From Endotrypanum monterogeii (taxonomy: Eukaryota > Euglenozoa > Kinetoplastea > Trypanosomatida > Trypanosomatidae), in the NCBI GenBank assembly GCA_000333855.2, contig CM007329.1:80923-144922 (forward strand): 64,000 nt of DNA, read 5' to 3'. Under the pieces are notes generated by a model. It worked only from the letters and a program-made list of their open reading frames with translations. It ran no database searches and had not been told where the DNA came from. The translations under genes and the position numbers were made by a program. Within the stretch, counting starts at the first letter, position 1. Each line of letters begins with the position of its first letter. Shown piece after piece: positions 57,501 through 64,000 of the stretch.

Positions 57501-58076
57501 CCAGACCCGCAGCTGCGGCAGCACGTTGCCACCACTATTGCTGGGCAGGTACGCGCCTATCTTGAGGAACTCCCCGCCCTCGACCAGGAAGACGGATCGC
57601 ACCCCACGCGCCTGCAGCAGCGACAGCAGCGGCTCCTGGGATTCTTTATGGCTCGCCTGCACTATTATGAAACCCTGAATGAGCAACACTGCAAAACGGA
57701 GATGACGTTGCAGCACGAACTTCTTCTGCGCACGGCCGATAAACGCGCGAGCCCCCCAACGCCCTCGCCGATGCTACCTCCCAACCACGACGTGTATCGT
57801 GTAAAAACGAAGCCCATATGCGACGCCCTCGCGGCAGTCCTCGCCGTTGAGGCGACTGTGAACACACACAACAACAGTGTCTGTCTCGCAGAATTTGGGG
57901 ATGGGGTTGCAGCAGCCCAGAGCTCGTGTTGGCTGCCCGCGGCACTTCAGCAGGTCTACACATCCGTCACCGACACAGCTGAAACTTCGAACTGTGCCGA
58001 CGACACCGCTGCGCCGGAGACCACTGCATCCGTAGTAGTGCTGCTCGTACCTCTGCGTGACGTGCAGCGTCGCTGA
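54510..58076 (+). CDS. Large protein of unknown function (1188 aa)
   Basis: I do not recognise a family. The first 320 residues or so are Ser/Thr/Pro/Ala-rich and probably disordered. From about 345 there are structured blocks separated by low-complexity linkers: CHEFLHHLPGVWARPIIRAV, a stretch with LHVPQRLLRAPVLFDAYAEL, LAITYSAVSFEGFPSIFLKD (about 555-575), ERAVPLSIAASLHHLYTALS, SYLMFLHQIVYTERHGG, CHLTFVPTYIANIS, and PCAVVLATLDMWKSLSPSVV with VSNLLRVCFVLDRHAQRV. No transmembrane helix or catalytic motif is evident. The pattern of conserved-looking islands in long insertions is common for trypanosomatid-specific cytoskeletal or regulatory proteins. A second in-frame ATG lies at 54528. Confidence 0.72.
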   Translation: MKRRSHMATSPPAEKDVLAASSPLVERPRAVEKKHRSGRQCPGSEEKPPFAATVQVAPTPPSSRSITHGITCNPRIASEERPGATAVRTALTANRTLHNTDLVAVQNITPPSGAVPQEDMNGSLGAGSKQRYHVVTTAVDALNSPSITPSSPLPASSAAGESSPLGSPGGSTTLLSRLRNHLAHAHGLSSRPAVTSMGTDTRCGVGQQYSRTSTASNAAGRSGGTKRGVDRDLSSTAPRPRLPQLQPVPAAQPASAERIAATSGTVTTSTPDTPLITQTVSHSQSNIDLTVAASSGVLKQAERISVEGCSRVDDSPNPTSIEVPQVSSPGLANDLVPEAEVACHEFLHHLPGVWARPIIRAVTLQTATLHVPQRLLRAPVLFDAYAELKAEVVATLEAVAGRTAANKSLQTKPGHPAFAGPLFHCVDMQRLLTVAPAILRYRLQNTCRIKGDEVRTGFRSNAQTASRTEASINRYAYLPHVQRDVHFGATLAQCVIRKMALGPPLLRSGSSRSACPPASAGDGGLRDAGQQHPLTAVTAPNNAQRDQKNLSLYPLAITYSAVSFEGFPSIFLKDRYDVAHPENVASGLNSAAQGSTADNPRHGGRRRRYIKPFFEREFSATLASGQEDAAFFATTLAPEFMVSLPSFLKHPERAVPLSIAASLHHLYTALSVEIFMHTFDGLFMQATDATASDKHASTAPAKATCGRAPSTSLSPLLPPVSPACERGGTPVSAAATPNIHPSGTPTPLRGPALELGMAYVRNTVLCSASTPGIESYLMFLHQIVYTERHGGNRRASVRGDAESISPPPPCRAVVQLSEEANGSMLPPAMPATVMARDGSSPPGTFSLPTVKHAAVELTQLLTWVQDERSHDPQHGQPFLCHLTFVPTYIANISTPTPTSLCHPLPDIELEDSNAFPCAVVLATLDMWKSLSPSVVSNLLRVCFVLDRHAQRVMELESPDYPTKEMPKSATAAEAGTTNNDPVNTYGANGAVTSAIPFPDPQLRQHVATTIAGQVRAYLEELPALDQEDGSHPTRLQQRQQRLLGFFMARLHYYETLNEQHCKTEMTLQHELLLRTADKRASPPTPSPMLPPNHDVYRVKTKPICDALAAVLAVEATVNTHNNSVCLAEFGDGVAAAQSSCWLPAALQQVYTSVTDTAETSNCADDTAAPETTASVVVLLVPLRDVQRR

Positions 58077-58419
58077 GATCAATTAGAGCGATCGGAGCCA
58101 CACACACACACGCAGACAAACACACACGGCGCGCTCGTGACCTGACCGATGGGAACCGTGATGAACTCTTGTACATATGCGCGGGAGCGCTTTCTTGTGC
58201 TGAAAAGATGTAGAACAGGTACGTATTCGCCCACACGCTTTGCTCGTGTACTATCTGGACTGGTAAAGCTGACATGCTGTATACACTATCGTTCTGAACC
58301 AAACCCTTACCACCACCACCACCACCACCACATCCCTTCAATGAAACGGAGGAGCTGCAAATCACGTCAGAGTGCGTCTCTCATACGCCCCCGCACCCTC
58401 AGCTTGCATCCCCGGCGGT

Positions 58420-58453
<34 letters not shown>

Positions 58454-58719
58454 AAGAGAGGCTGCCGTGAGTGCAGCGCCAGGGCAGGACGTGTCTGGGT
58501 ATTCCAACGGATTCGCACCGACGGGCGCCAAAATCAAGACACGGATAAGAAATCCGGGGATAGGAAGGGGATTGATATCCCCCCCCCCTACATATGACTG
58601 AAGGCCTACCACACTCACTCTCCCCTCATCGCTCTCCTTGTTCAATGTATCTCGGTGTCTGACAGACACAGACACACACATATATACATATTTATATATA
58701 TTTATAAGAGCGTTCCAGC
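58077..58719. other. Intergenic spacer large unknown protein-CX9C protein
   Basis: No gene is supported. It includes a (CAC)n run (58310-58331) that would encode poly-His in one frame, a TG repeat (58422-58452), a C run (58579-58587) and an AT-rich end before the next start. Confidence 0.6.
58615..58665 (+). promoter_or_regulatory. Predicted spliced-leader acceptor for the CX9C protein
   Basis: A C/T-rich tract at 58615-58641 is followed by the first AG at 58664-58665, 55 bases before the start codon. Confidence 0.5.
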
Positions 58720-58971
58720 ATGGAGGGCAACTTTTACATATCGGACATCGTGATCGACCGCGAGCTCACATCCAAGTACGGCATAGCCTACAGGAAGTGC
58801 CCCGCGGAGTCGAAACAATATGGACAGTGCGTCGAAGCCGGTCAAATCAATCGGAACCTTCAGCGGAACAGCTGTGTCAAGGAACGCCATGCACTGCGGG
58901 CGTGTATCTCAAAACAGCTTCGTGTAGGCCGTGTTGGCGATGGAAGCAGCAATGACACACAAATATCGTGA
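58720..58971 (+). CDS. Twin CX9C mitochondrial intermembrane-space protein (NDUFAF8-like)
   Basis: The 83-residue product has two exact C-x9-C pairs, Cys27/Cys37 and Cys52/Cys62, the hallmark of small coiled-coil-helix-coiled-coil-helix proteins that are imported into the mitochondrial intermembrane space and oxidised by the Erv1 pathway. The spacing and the residues CPAESKQYGQCVEAG and CVKERHALRAC resemble the human complex I assembly factor NDUFAF8 (C-x3-x-x-x-Y-G-x-C-V and C-x-x-E-x-x-A-L-R-x-C). No presequence is present, as expected for this class. The frame is short but complete, with a good splice signal upstream. NDUFAF8 orthology is inferred from pattern only; other CX9C families are possible. 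Confidence 0.75.
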   Translation: MEGNFYISDIVIDRELTSKYGIAYRKCPAESKQYGQCVEAGQINRNLQRNSCVKERHALRACISKQLRVGRVGDGSSNDTQIS

Positions 58972-59303
58972 TGGAAACACGTCAAAAGAGTTTCCAAGTA
59001 TTGCGCACGTGTCAACGCCTACCCAAGGAAAAGTGGGCGGAGGAAGGCGAAGCAGAAGGCGTAGTGCTGAACGCCGTCGTCGGTGTGTTGTAGTGGGCAA
59101 CAAGGGGTGAAGGGTTAGGACTCTTCTTCGCTGCCCACCTTGTCGACGCGGAAGAACCTCAATGGGCGGCAGTGCTTCATCTTTTCCGATGATCCTATGA
59201 ATCTGTCTCCTGGTGTGTGTGCACGCACTCACCCCAACGATGCCGGTTCACAACGACTTCGCATTGATCCCTCGCACTTCACAATAAGCAGGAGAATATA
59301 CGC

Positions 59304-59306
<3 letters not shown>

Positions 59307-59346
<40 letters not shown>
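59307..59346. repeat. TA microsatellite
   Basis: About 20 TA units, continuing into TG units to about 59361. Confidence 0.8.
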
Positions 59347-59360
<14 letters not shown>

Positions 59361-60100
59361 ATTTACGAGGGATTAAGAGAGAACTGCACGCGCCCTTTCC
59401 CTACACCACCACCACCACCACCATCTCAGCCCCCTCATTTTCTCCCCAAGGGGTGGGAAGGGTGAGAGTGGGGAGGAAGACGGGGAGCCGGTCGCGTGCG
59501 GTGTGCAAGGAATTTCTTTGGGTAGAGAAGTGGCATATGTATGTCTATCAGATCATTCACTTCGTATTCTCCTCAGTGTCACCATATAGTGTAGACCAGA
59601 GGACCTGACCCCTCCACGAAAAGTAAGAAGATAAAGAGATGCGTCGATGCCATGGTGAAATACTCATCGACGCGCTTTGGCGATCACCCAAACTCTCCGA
59701 CGACTTACCTCCCCCCTCCCCCACCCCTCCCTTCGACACCGCTCCCGGCACCTCTCCATATTTGTGCTCTTGAAGTTTCTTGCGCATACGTGAAAGCCAC
59801 GACACCAGTGATGTACCCGACTGGATGCCGTTGTGTGACATGCTCATATGCGTAGCAACAACTACTACTAATATCGATCCCCTGGTAGACAAACACAGCG
59901 CTTGATAAAGGTGACACACGCTTACACACTTACCGGCCCGCGCGAACATACAACAACCGCTTCTCGCTTTCCACCCCTTCGCGCCCCCACCTACCCAACC
60001 ACATTCCCGCCCCTCCCCCGGGCTTCACGTACTGTTGCGAACAGGGGGGGGGGAGGGGGCGTGATAAACCTCTGTGCTCTAGGCCCAATACAAATACTCA

Positions 60101-60170
60101 ATCCTCTTCCACTCTTTTCTCCATCAAAACCAAACCCGTGTGCCGACCTCCACATCCTGTCCTGCCGCAG
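60101..60170 (+). promoter_or_regulatory. Predicted spliced-leader acceptor for the tail-anchored protein
   Basis: A T/C tract at 60101-60122 is followed by GCAG with AG at 60169-60170, only 4-5 bases before ATG 60175. If this AG is used, translation may instead start at ATG 60286. Confidence 0.35.
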
Positions 60171-60174
60171 CAGC

Positions 60175-60975
60175 ATGGCTGCCTGTAGCAGCTCCATCAT
60201 TGTGTGGCGCCGCTGTGCCTGTGTCACGGGATCGCTCCGTAAATCCTCAAGCCCACTCCCCCTGCCCAGTCCCCAGAGACGCACTATGGTGTATTCGACA
60301 TTTGATGCGATGCGCCGTAAGAAAATGAAAGCACAGCCACGAAGTGGCCCCGACGATGCAGGCAGCTCGCCCGCGCGTGTAGGGCAGCCCGCGTCAGCCT
60401 CCGGGCGTCCGCTGCAGTCGTGGGTGCAGCGTCAGAAGGAGGCGCAGATGGCCTTTCCCAAGACGCTCAAAAGCGGCCGGCCGGCGCAGCAGAACACCAT
60501 GTCGCAGCAACTTTTTTACGCGAACCCCTCAAACGCGGCCGATATGGCACACCAGCAGCAAATGGACCGCGAGTACGCGCAGCAGATGCGTGAGCTACAC
60601 GCCAAGAAAGGCGCAGCGGATCGTCGCTTTTTCCGGCCCATGACAGACTATCGTGACATTCAAAGTAACGATCCATACGCATCTCTTTTTGATGAGTCTG
60701 GCACGACGCAGCGGCTGCGAACTGCCGCGTGGCAGCGACAGTTCGAGGCAGAAAATGAAGATGTGGAGCTGCCGTATGAGCGCACCAATGTTCTCGCGCG
60801 CATCGCCCCGAATTGGTTTGTGCGGTACTTCGTGAATCTACGCGACAAGGGCGGGGCGGACCATCTTTACCTCCTCTGGACGTGCGCCTTCGTGGCAGTG
60901 TCGCTCTTGTCGCTCATCGGCTACTTCTTCTACACGGCACCCAGTCGGGCACGGCCGACCAGCGAAATCCGCTAA
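60175..60975 (+). CDS. Probable mitochondrial single-pass membrane protein of unknown function
   Basis: The 266-residue product begins MAACSSSIIVWRRCACVTG, a basic and hydroxylated N-terminus without acidic residues that suits a mitochondrial presequence. The middle is rich in Gln, Met and Arg with helical periodicity (HQQQMDREYAQQMRELHAKK) and conserved-looking aromatic turns (RRFFRPMTDYRDIQ, NDPYASLFDES). Near the C-terminus there is one hydrophobic helix (about 228-252, LYLLWTCAFVAVSLLSLIGY) followed by a short basic tail. The layout resembles small subunits or assembly factors of inner-membrane complexes, but I cannot name a family. Both start options, 60175 and 60286, keep the body intact; the upstream one keeps the presequence. 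Confidence 0.72.
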   Translation: MAACSSSIIVWRRCACVTGSLRKSSSPLPLPSPQRRTMVYSTFDAMRRKKMKAQPRSGPDDAGSSPARVGQPASASGRPLQSWVQRQKEAQMAFPKTLKSGRPAQQNTMSQQLFYANPSNAADMAHQQQMDREYAQQMRELHAKKGAADRRFFRPMTDYRDIQSNDPYASLFDESGTTQRLRTAAWQRQFEAENEDVELPYERTNVLARIAPNWFVRYFVNLRDKGGADHLYLLWTCAFVAVSLLSLIGYFFYTAPSRARPTSEIR

Positions 60976-61629
60976 GAAAAAGCAATGCGGGGGGGACGAC
61001 AGCGGCAGCAGCCGCAGCATACGACGTGGACGAAGGCAGCAAACAAACAAAAAAAAACCTTCGAGGCAGCGCTGCTCTCATGCATGTAAATGGAAACAAA
61101 CAAACATATCGCTTCCATCAAATTAACGACACCACCAACACCACCCCAGCCCCGCAACCTGCGCCACATGGTCCCCCCCTTTTTTTCTTCCTCCCCGCTC
61201 GAAACGGTGCATCATGCAAACACACACGTGCGTGTGTTGTCTGCTCAACAGAGAAGGCATTCAAAAAAAAAAACACGGAGGAGGAGTACCGAGGTCTGTC
61301 TTGTTGCTGCTGGCACCGATACCTTGTAGATATGTACTGCAGAGATATCTCTGGGCTCCTTCTAGATGGTTCCCTCTTTCCTTTGCATGGTCGGCCTCAC
61401 CCCACCTCACCTCACCCCTCGCTTACATCACCACCCTCACCCCTGCAACCTCTCCTCGCTCCGGTATTACAAACACACGCGTCAGATCATCTGGTATGTG
61501 TGCGTGTATATATATATATATATATATATATACCCATTTGAGACATATATTTTCTCTGAAGGGCGCCCACACACCTACCCCAACTCCCCTCTCTTTTAAC
61601 TGGTAGACACTCGGTCAAGCATTGCCGCA
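60976..61629. other. Intergenic spacer tail-anchored protein-Plus3 protein
   Basis: No gene is supported. It has A runs (61047-61055, 61263-61273), a TA repeat (61506-61532) and a strong pyrimidine tract before the next gene. Confidence 0.6.
61569..61606 (+). promoter_or_regulatory. Predicted spliced-leader acceptor for the Plus3 protein
   Basis: A C/T-rich tract (61569-61598) is followed by GGTAG with AG at 61605-61606, 24 bases before the start codon. Confidence 0.55.
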
Positions 61630-63039
61630 ATGCCTGCAACCTACGCCCTGGCAAAAACGTGTCAAGTGCTCCGTAGTGACGTGGGAGGCATACTCTCGCT
61701 TGCTGCACGACTCCTGATTCACACAACCTCGGCTCCACCCCCCGCCAACGGATCATCTAATGCCTCTGCTTCTCCATCGGCGTCAGCTACATCGCCTGTC
61801 AGTCCCATCATCGGCGCCATCCTCACGGATGTCCATGTGCGCTCATTTCTCCTCAACACTCTGGTGCGTGTTTCGGTGCCGGCTCGGCGGCAAAAGGCAC
61901 TGCTCGATGACAACAAGTACGTGCAGGCCGCCAACATGGTGGCACTCCAGCAGCAGCAACAGCAGACGACCACCGGTCACGGCGCCAACACAACCAACAC
62001 GGCCGCTAGGGGATCAGAAACCTCGCAGCGGTACCGCGTAGGGCGGATTGTTGGTGTCGTGCCGAAGCCCGGGTCGGGAATCGCCCAAGCATCACACCGT
62101 GGTGAGGGTGATACGTCCTCCAACGGTGCTGCTCTTCCGGTGGCGCCAACAGCAGCGGACGAAGATCAGCGATGGCTACTGGCCGTGTACCTCGGCGAAT
62201 GTGTTGAACCCTTCGCTGTCTCAGCCATCGCCGAGGAGGTCTTCACGGAGACGGAGCACCGCATATTCGTCCAGTCGGCACTCACGACCAACAAAGAGGA
62301 CGGTAGTCGCCGAGCGAGCGTGTTGCCCAGTCAACAACCGGCGCTTCTCTGCGCTGAAATGGCAGCAACTGTGCAGCAGAACATCAAAGATATTCGTCTA
62401 GCGCTACAGCTAATGCAGACGCCAGATACCACAACAGCAGGCGCCATTGCGGAGGTGGCTACAGCGGAACTGATGCAGCGGGCCAGTGGGTTGAAGCGAT
62501 CGCATGCTGCCGTGGAGGAAGACGGTGACAACAATGGCACCAAGCGGGGTAAGGAGGAAGGTATAAACAATGAGGACGGCAACGGACTCACCAAGTATTT
62601 GGGCAATGGCGCCTCCTCCCTAGCCGCGCGTATAACCCGCCTCACGGAAGATGTCGCGACACGTGGCACGCAGCTTCAGCAGCTTCGCCAGCTACTCCAA
62701 CAGAAAGAGCAGGAGGTGAAGACAACGCTCCAGCGACAGCAGCAACAAGAAGCAAAACATCGCGGTGAGATGGATGTGTGGCGCGCCAAGGTGGAGGAGC
62801 AGAGTCGAACGCACGAGCAGTCTTCGAAGGAGCTGCGAGAGGCGCTAGAGCAGCGAGATCGCCTACTCGAGGAAGCGAACACGAAGCTGCGTCGGCTGGC
62901 AGGGATGACCACCAAATACAAGCAAGTTGTAGACGCTGTAGCAGCACTTCTGAAGCGCAGCAGCAGCGAAGGGGTTGACAGCGCGGTCAAGACACCAGAA
63001 GACATCTTGTTGGCGCTACAAGCGAAAAAGTCTCTGTAG
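61630..63039 (+). CDS. Probable Plus3-domain (Rtf1-like) protein with C-terminal coiled coil
   Basis: The 469-residue product shows, at about residues 65-220, the order of the Plus3 domain of Rtf1, a PAF1-complex factor of RNA polymerase II elongation: a helix and first strand VHVRSFLLNTLVRVSVP, the core strand YRVGRIVGVV, a WLLAVYLGECVEPFAVSAI strand pair, and the closing helix with FTETEHRIFVQ (compare F-T-E-x-E-F in Rtf1). A Gln/Thr-rich insertion (about 105-130) and a Gly/Ser-rich one split the domain. The following region has a basic KRSHAAVEEDG stretch and then a long coiled coil (about 335-450, Gln/Glu/Arg-rich with heptads). Rtf1 itself also places a helical C-terminus after Plus3. 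A role in transcription or chromatin is inferred; the match needs a profile search. Confidence 0.6.
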   Translation: MPATYALAKTCQVLRSDVGGILSLAARLLIHTTSAPPPANGSSNASASPSASATSPVSPIIGAILTDVHVRSFLLNTLVRVSVPARRQKALLDDNKYVQAANMVALQQQQQQTTTGHGANTTNTAARGSETSQRYRVGRIVGVVPKPGSGIAQASHRGEGDTSSNGAALPVAPTAADEDQRWLLAVYLGECVEPFAVSAIAEEVFTETEHRIFVQSALTTNKEDGSRRASVLPSQQPALLCAEMAATVQQNIKDIRLALQLMQTPDTTTAGAIAEVATAELMQRASGLKRSHAAVEEDGDNNGTKRGKEEGINNEDGNGLTKYLGNGASSLAARITRLTEDVATRGTQLQQLRQLLQQKEQEVKTTLQRQQQQEAKHRGEMDVWRAKVEEQSRTHEQSSKELREALEQRDRLLEEANTKLRRLAGMTTKYKQVVDAVAALLKRSSSEGVDSAVKTPEDILLALQAKKSL

Positions 63040-63374
63040 GCCCCTCTTGCCATCCTTGTGCATGTCTGTGTCTCGTGCCGGTGATGCCTGTGTCGTTGAG
63101 CTAAGCAAGGGAAGTGTCTGCGAATAAGGGGAGACAAAGAAAAAAAAAAACTACAGAGGTGAGAACGGCGAGGGGCAGGAGAAAGCGACAACGATGTCTG
63201 TTGCGTGTATCGCTTCGATTCTGTGAGCAGTCCCGTCCCTATATCTTCCCTCTTATCCACTCCGCCTCCCAACCCCACCTCGCCCGCCTTCCACCCTACC
63301 CCCTCCGGGGGCGTTGGTGTCGGCCATCGTTAAAAAAAAAAAAAGGTATCCAATTAGACTACAACTACAACCAC

Positions 63375-63408
<34 letters not shown>

Positions 63409-64000
63409 AATATAGTGGCGAAGTAACAAATTTCGAACAAGTGGATGTCGAGGAAACGAGCAGTCGTAGACGTCATCAACGTCTTTCTCCTTTCACCCCA
63501 CTATCTCTGGTCTGTCAGCGAGAGAGTTAACGTTTCTGGGATTGCGCGCATAGCGTGCCTCGAGATGCGTATGTGTGTGTGTGTGTGTGTGTGTGCACTA
63601 CCGCAGGGCAACTGGGTCAACCCCCACCCCACACACACTCGACGCTGACGAGTGCACTATTGCACACAAACATGCATATGCACATACATACACACAATGC
63701 CACAAGCAGCGCACGTTTCACGAAAACCACAGACTACGCCCCCCACGAGCGGCAAGAGGTGCTACGGCATCCCCATTTCCCTTCCCTCCGCCCTCTCCTT
63801 TTTTTTTTTATGTAAACCCCCCACCCCTCTCGATCGAGACCGATTCACCTCTATATATATATATATATATATATATGTAAATATATATATGTGTGTGTGT
63901 ATGAATATATATAAATCACAGGTGACATTTCGAACTTGCGTGTCGACTGTATCGCTCGAAAAAAAAAAAAGAAAACAAAAGCGAAGGGCGAAGGGAAGAG
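63040..64000. other. Intergenic sequence at the right end of the window
   Basis: No gene is supported. There are A runs (63139-63150, 63332-63344, 63959-63970), TA repeats (63375-63414, 63852-63877), a TG repeat (63570-63595) and a C/T stretch near 63776-63800 that may belong to a gene starting beyond the window. Confidence 0.55.

Larger units (their letters stand above)
58972..60174. other. Intergenic spacer CX9C protein-tail-anchored protein
   Basis: No gene is supported. It holds a long TA repeat (59307-59346) passing into TG (59346-59361), a (CAC)n run (59404-59421), a G run (60044-60053) and pyrimidine blocks at 59706-59735 and 60101-60122. Confidence 0.6.

Noticed and set aside
58310..58331. 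A (CAC)n run giving poly-His in an open frame
   Set aside because: A simple trinucleotide repeat in a spacer without a supported gene.
1..64000. tRNA, snoRNA, rRNA or CRISPR features
   Set aside because: No cloverleaf with a GTTCRAAYC-type arm, no paired C/D boxes with confidence, and no direct repeats with unique spacers were seen; a tRNAscan or snoRNA search could still find something.

Overview
The window reads as nuclear DNA of a kinetoplastid, most likely a Leishmaniinae trypanosomatid (Leishmania or a close relative such as Porcisia). The reasons are long intronless genes all on one strand, about 0.6-2.7 kb AT/CA microsatellite-rich spacers, pyrimidine tracts followed by AG upstream of nearly every start codon (the signal for spliced-leader trans-splicing), GC-rich coding sequence with long Ser/Thr/Ala/Gln-rich insertions, and a parasite-style gene set (bacterial-type HslU, a long CRK-type kinase, CHASE/cyclase-like receptors). 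The species assignment is inference. All supported genes lie on the + strand, so the window is part of one polycistronic transcription unit. I saw no tRNA, rRNA, CRISPR array or strand switch.

Layout: 1.3-2.9 kb HslU ATPase of the mitochondrial HslVU protease; 4.4-7.1 kb ubiquitin-specific protease; 7.8-10.8 kb MCM4 replicative helicase subunit; 11.5-12.3 kb BUD31/G10 splicing factor; 14.1-15.9 kb MFS-type transporter; a 580-N gap; 19.2-21.4 kb membrane-anchored protein with a probable SMP lipid-transfer domain; 22.2-25.5 kb divergent kinesin followed by about 700 bases of frame-switching coding-like sequence; 27.1-27.7 kb unknown protein; 28.8-31.4 kb CDK-related kinase; 32.9-35.6 and 37.2-40.2 kb two tandem paralogous membrane receptors with a CHASE-like ectodomain and a degenerate nucleotide-cyclase-like domain; 42.4-43.2 kb small basic protein, possibly Pop5-like; 44.2-46.7 kb RING-H2 protein; 47.8-51.1 kb CRY-DASH-like photolyase/cryptochrome; 52.1-52.7 kb ankyrin protein; 54.5-58.1 kb large unknown protein; 58.7-59.0 kb twin-CX9C mitochondrial protein; 60.2-61.0 kb tail-anchored probable mitochondrial protein; 61.6-63.0 kb protein with a probable Plus3 (Rtf1-like) domain and coiled coil.

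The genes do not form a pathway; in these organisms neighbours are co-transcribed and then separated by trans-splicing and polyadenylation. The most interesting biology is the tandem pair at 32.9-40.2 kb: apparent receptor pseudocyclases in which the ligand-sensor region is diverged, the cyclase-like core is almost identical at DNA level (a gene-conversion pattern), and a C-terminal module is strongly conserved. The SMP-like and Plus3-like proteins are further candidates for under-described families.

Assembly quality matters here. The two 20-N gaps (31,952-31,971 and 51,586-51,605) are each flanked by noisy, shifted copies of the true sequence on the far side of a TA/TG repeat, so about 200-300 bases at each place are probably a false duplication from uncorrected long reads. 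The first 100-130 bases of the window have the same noisy look.
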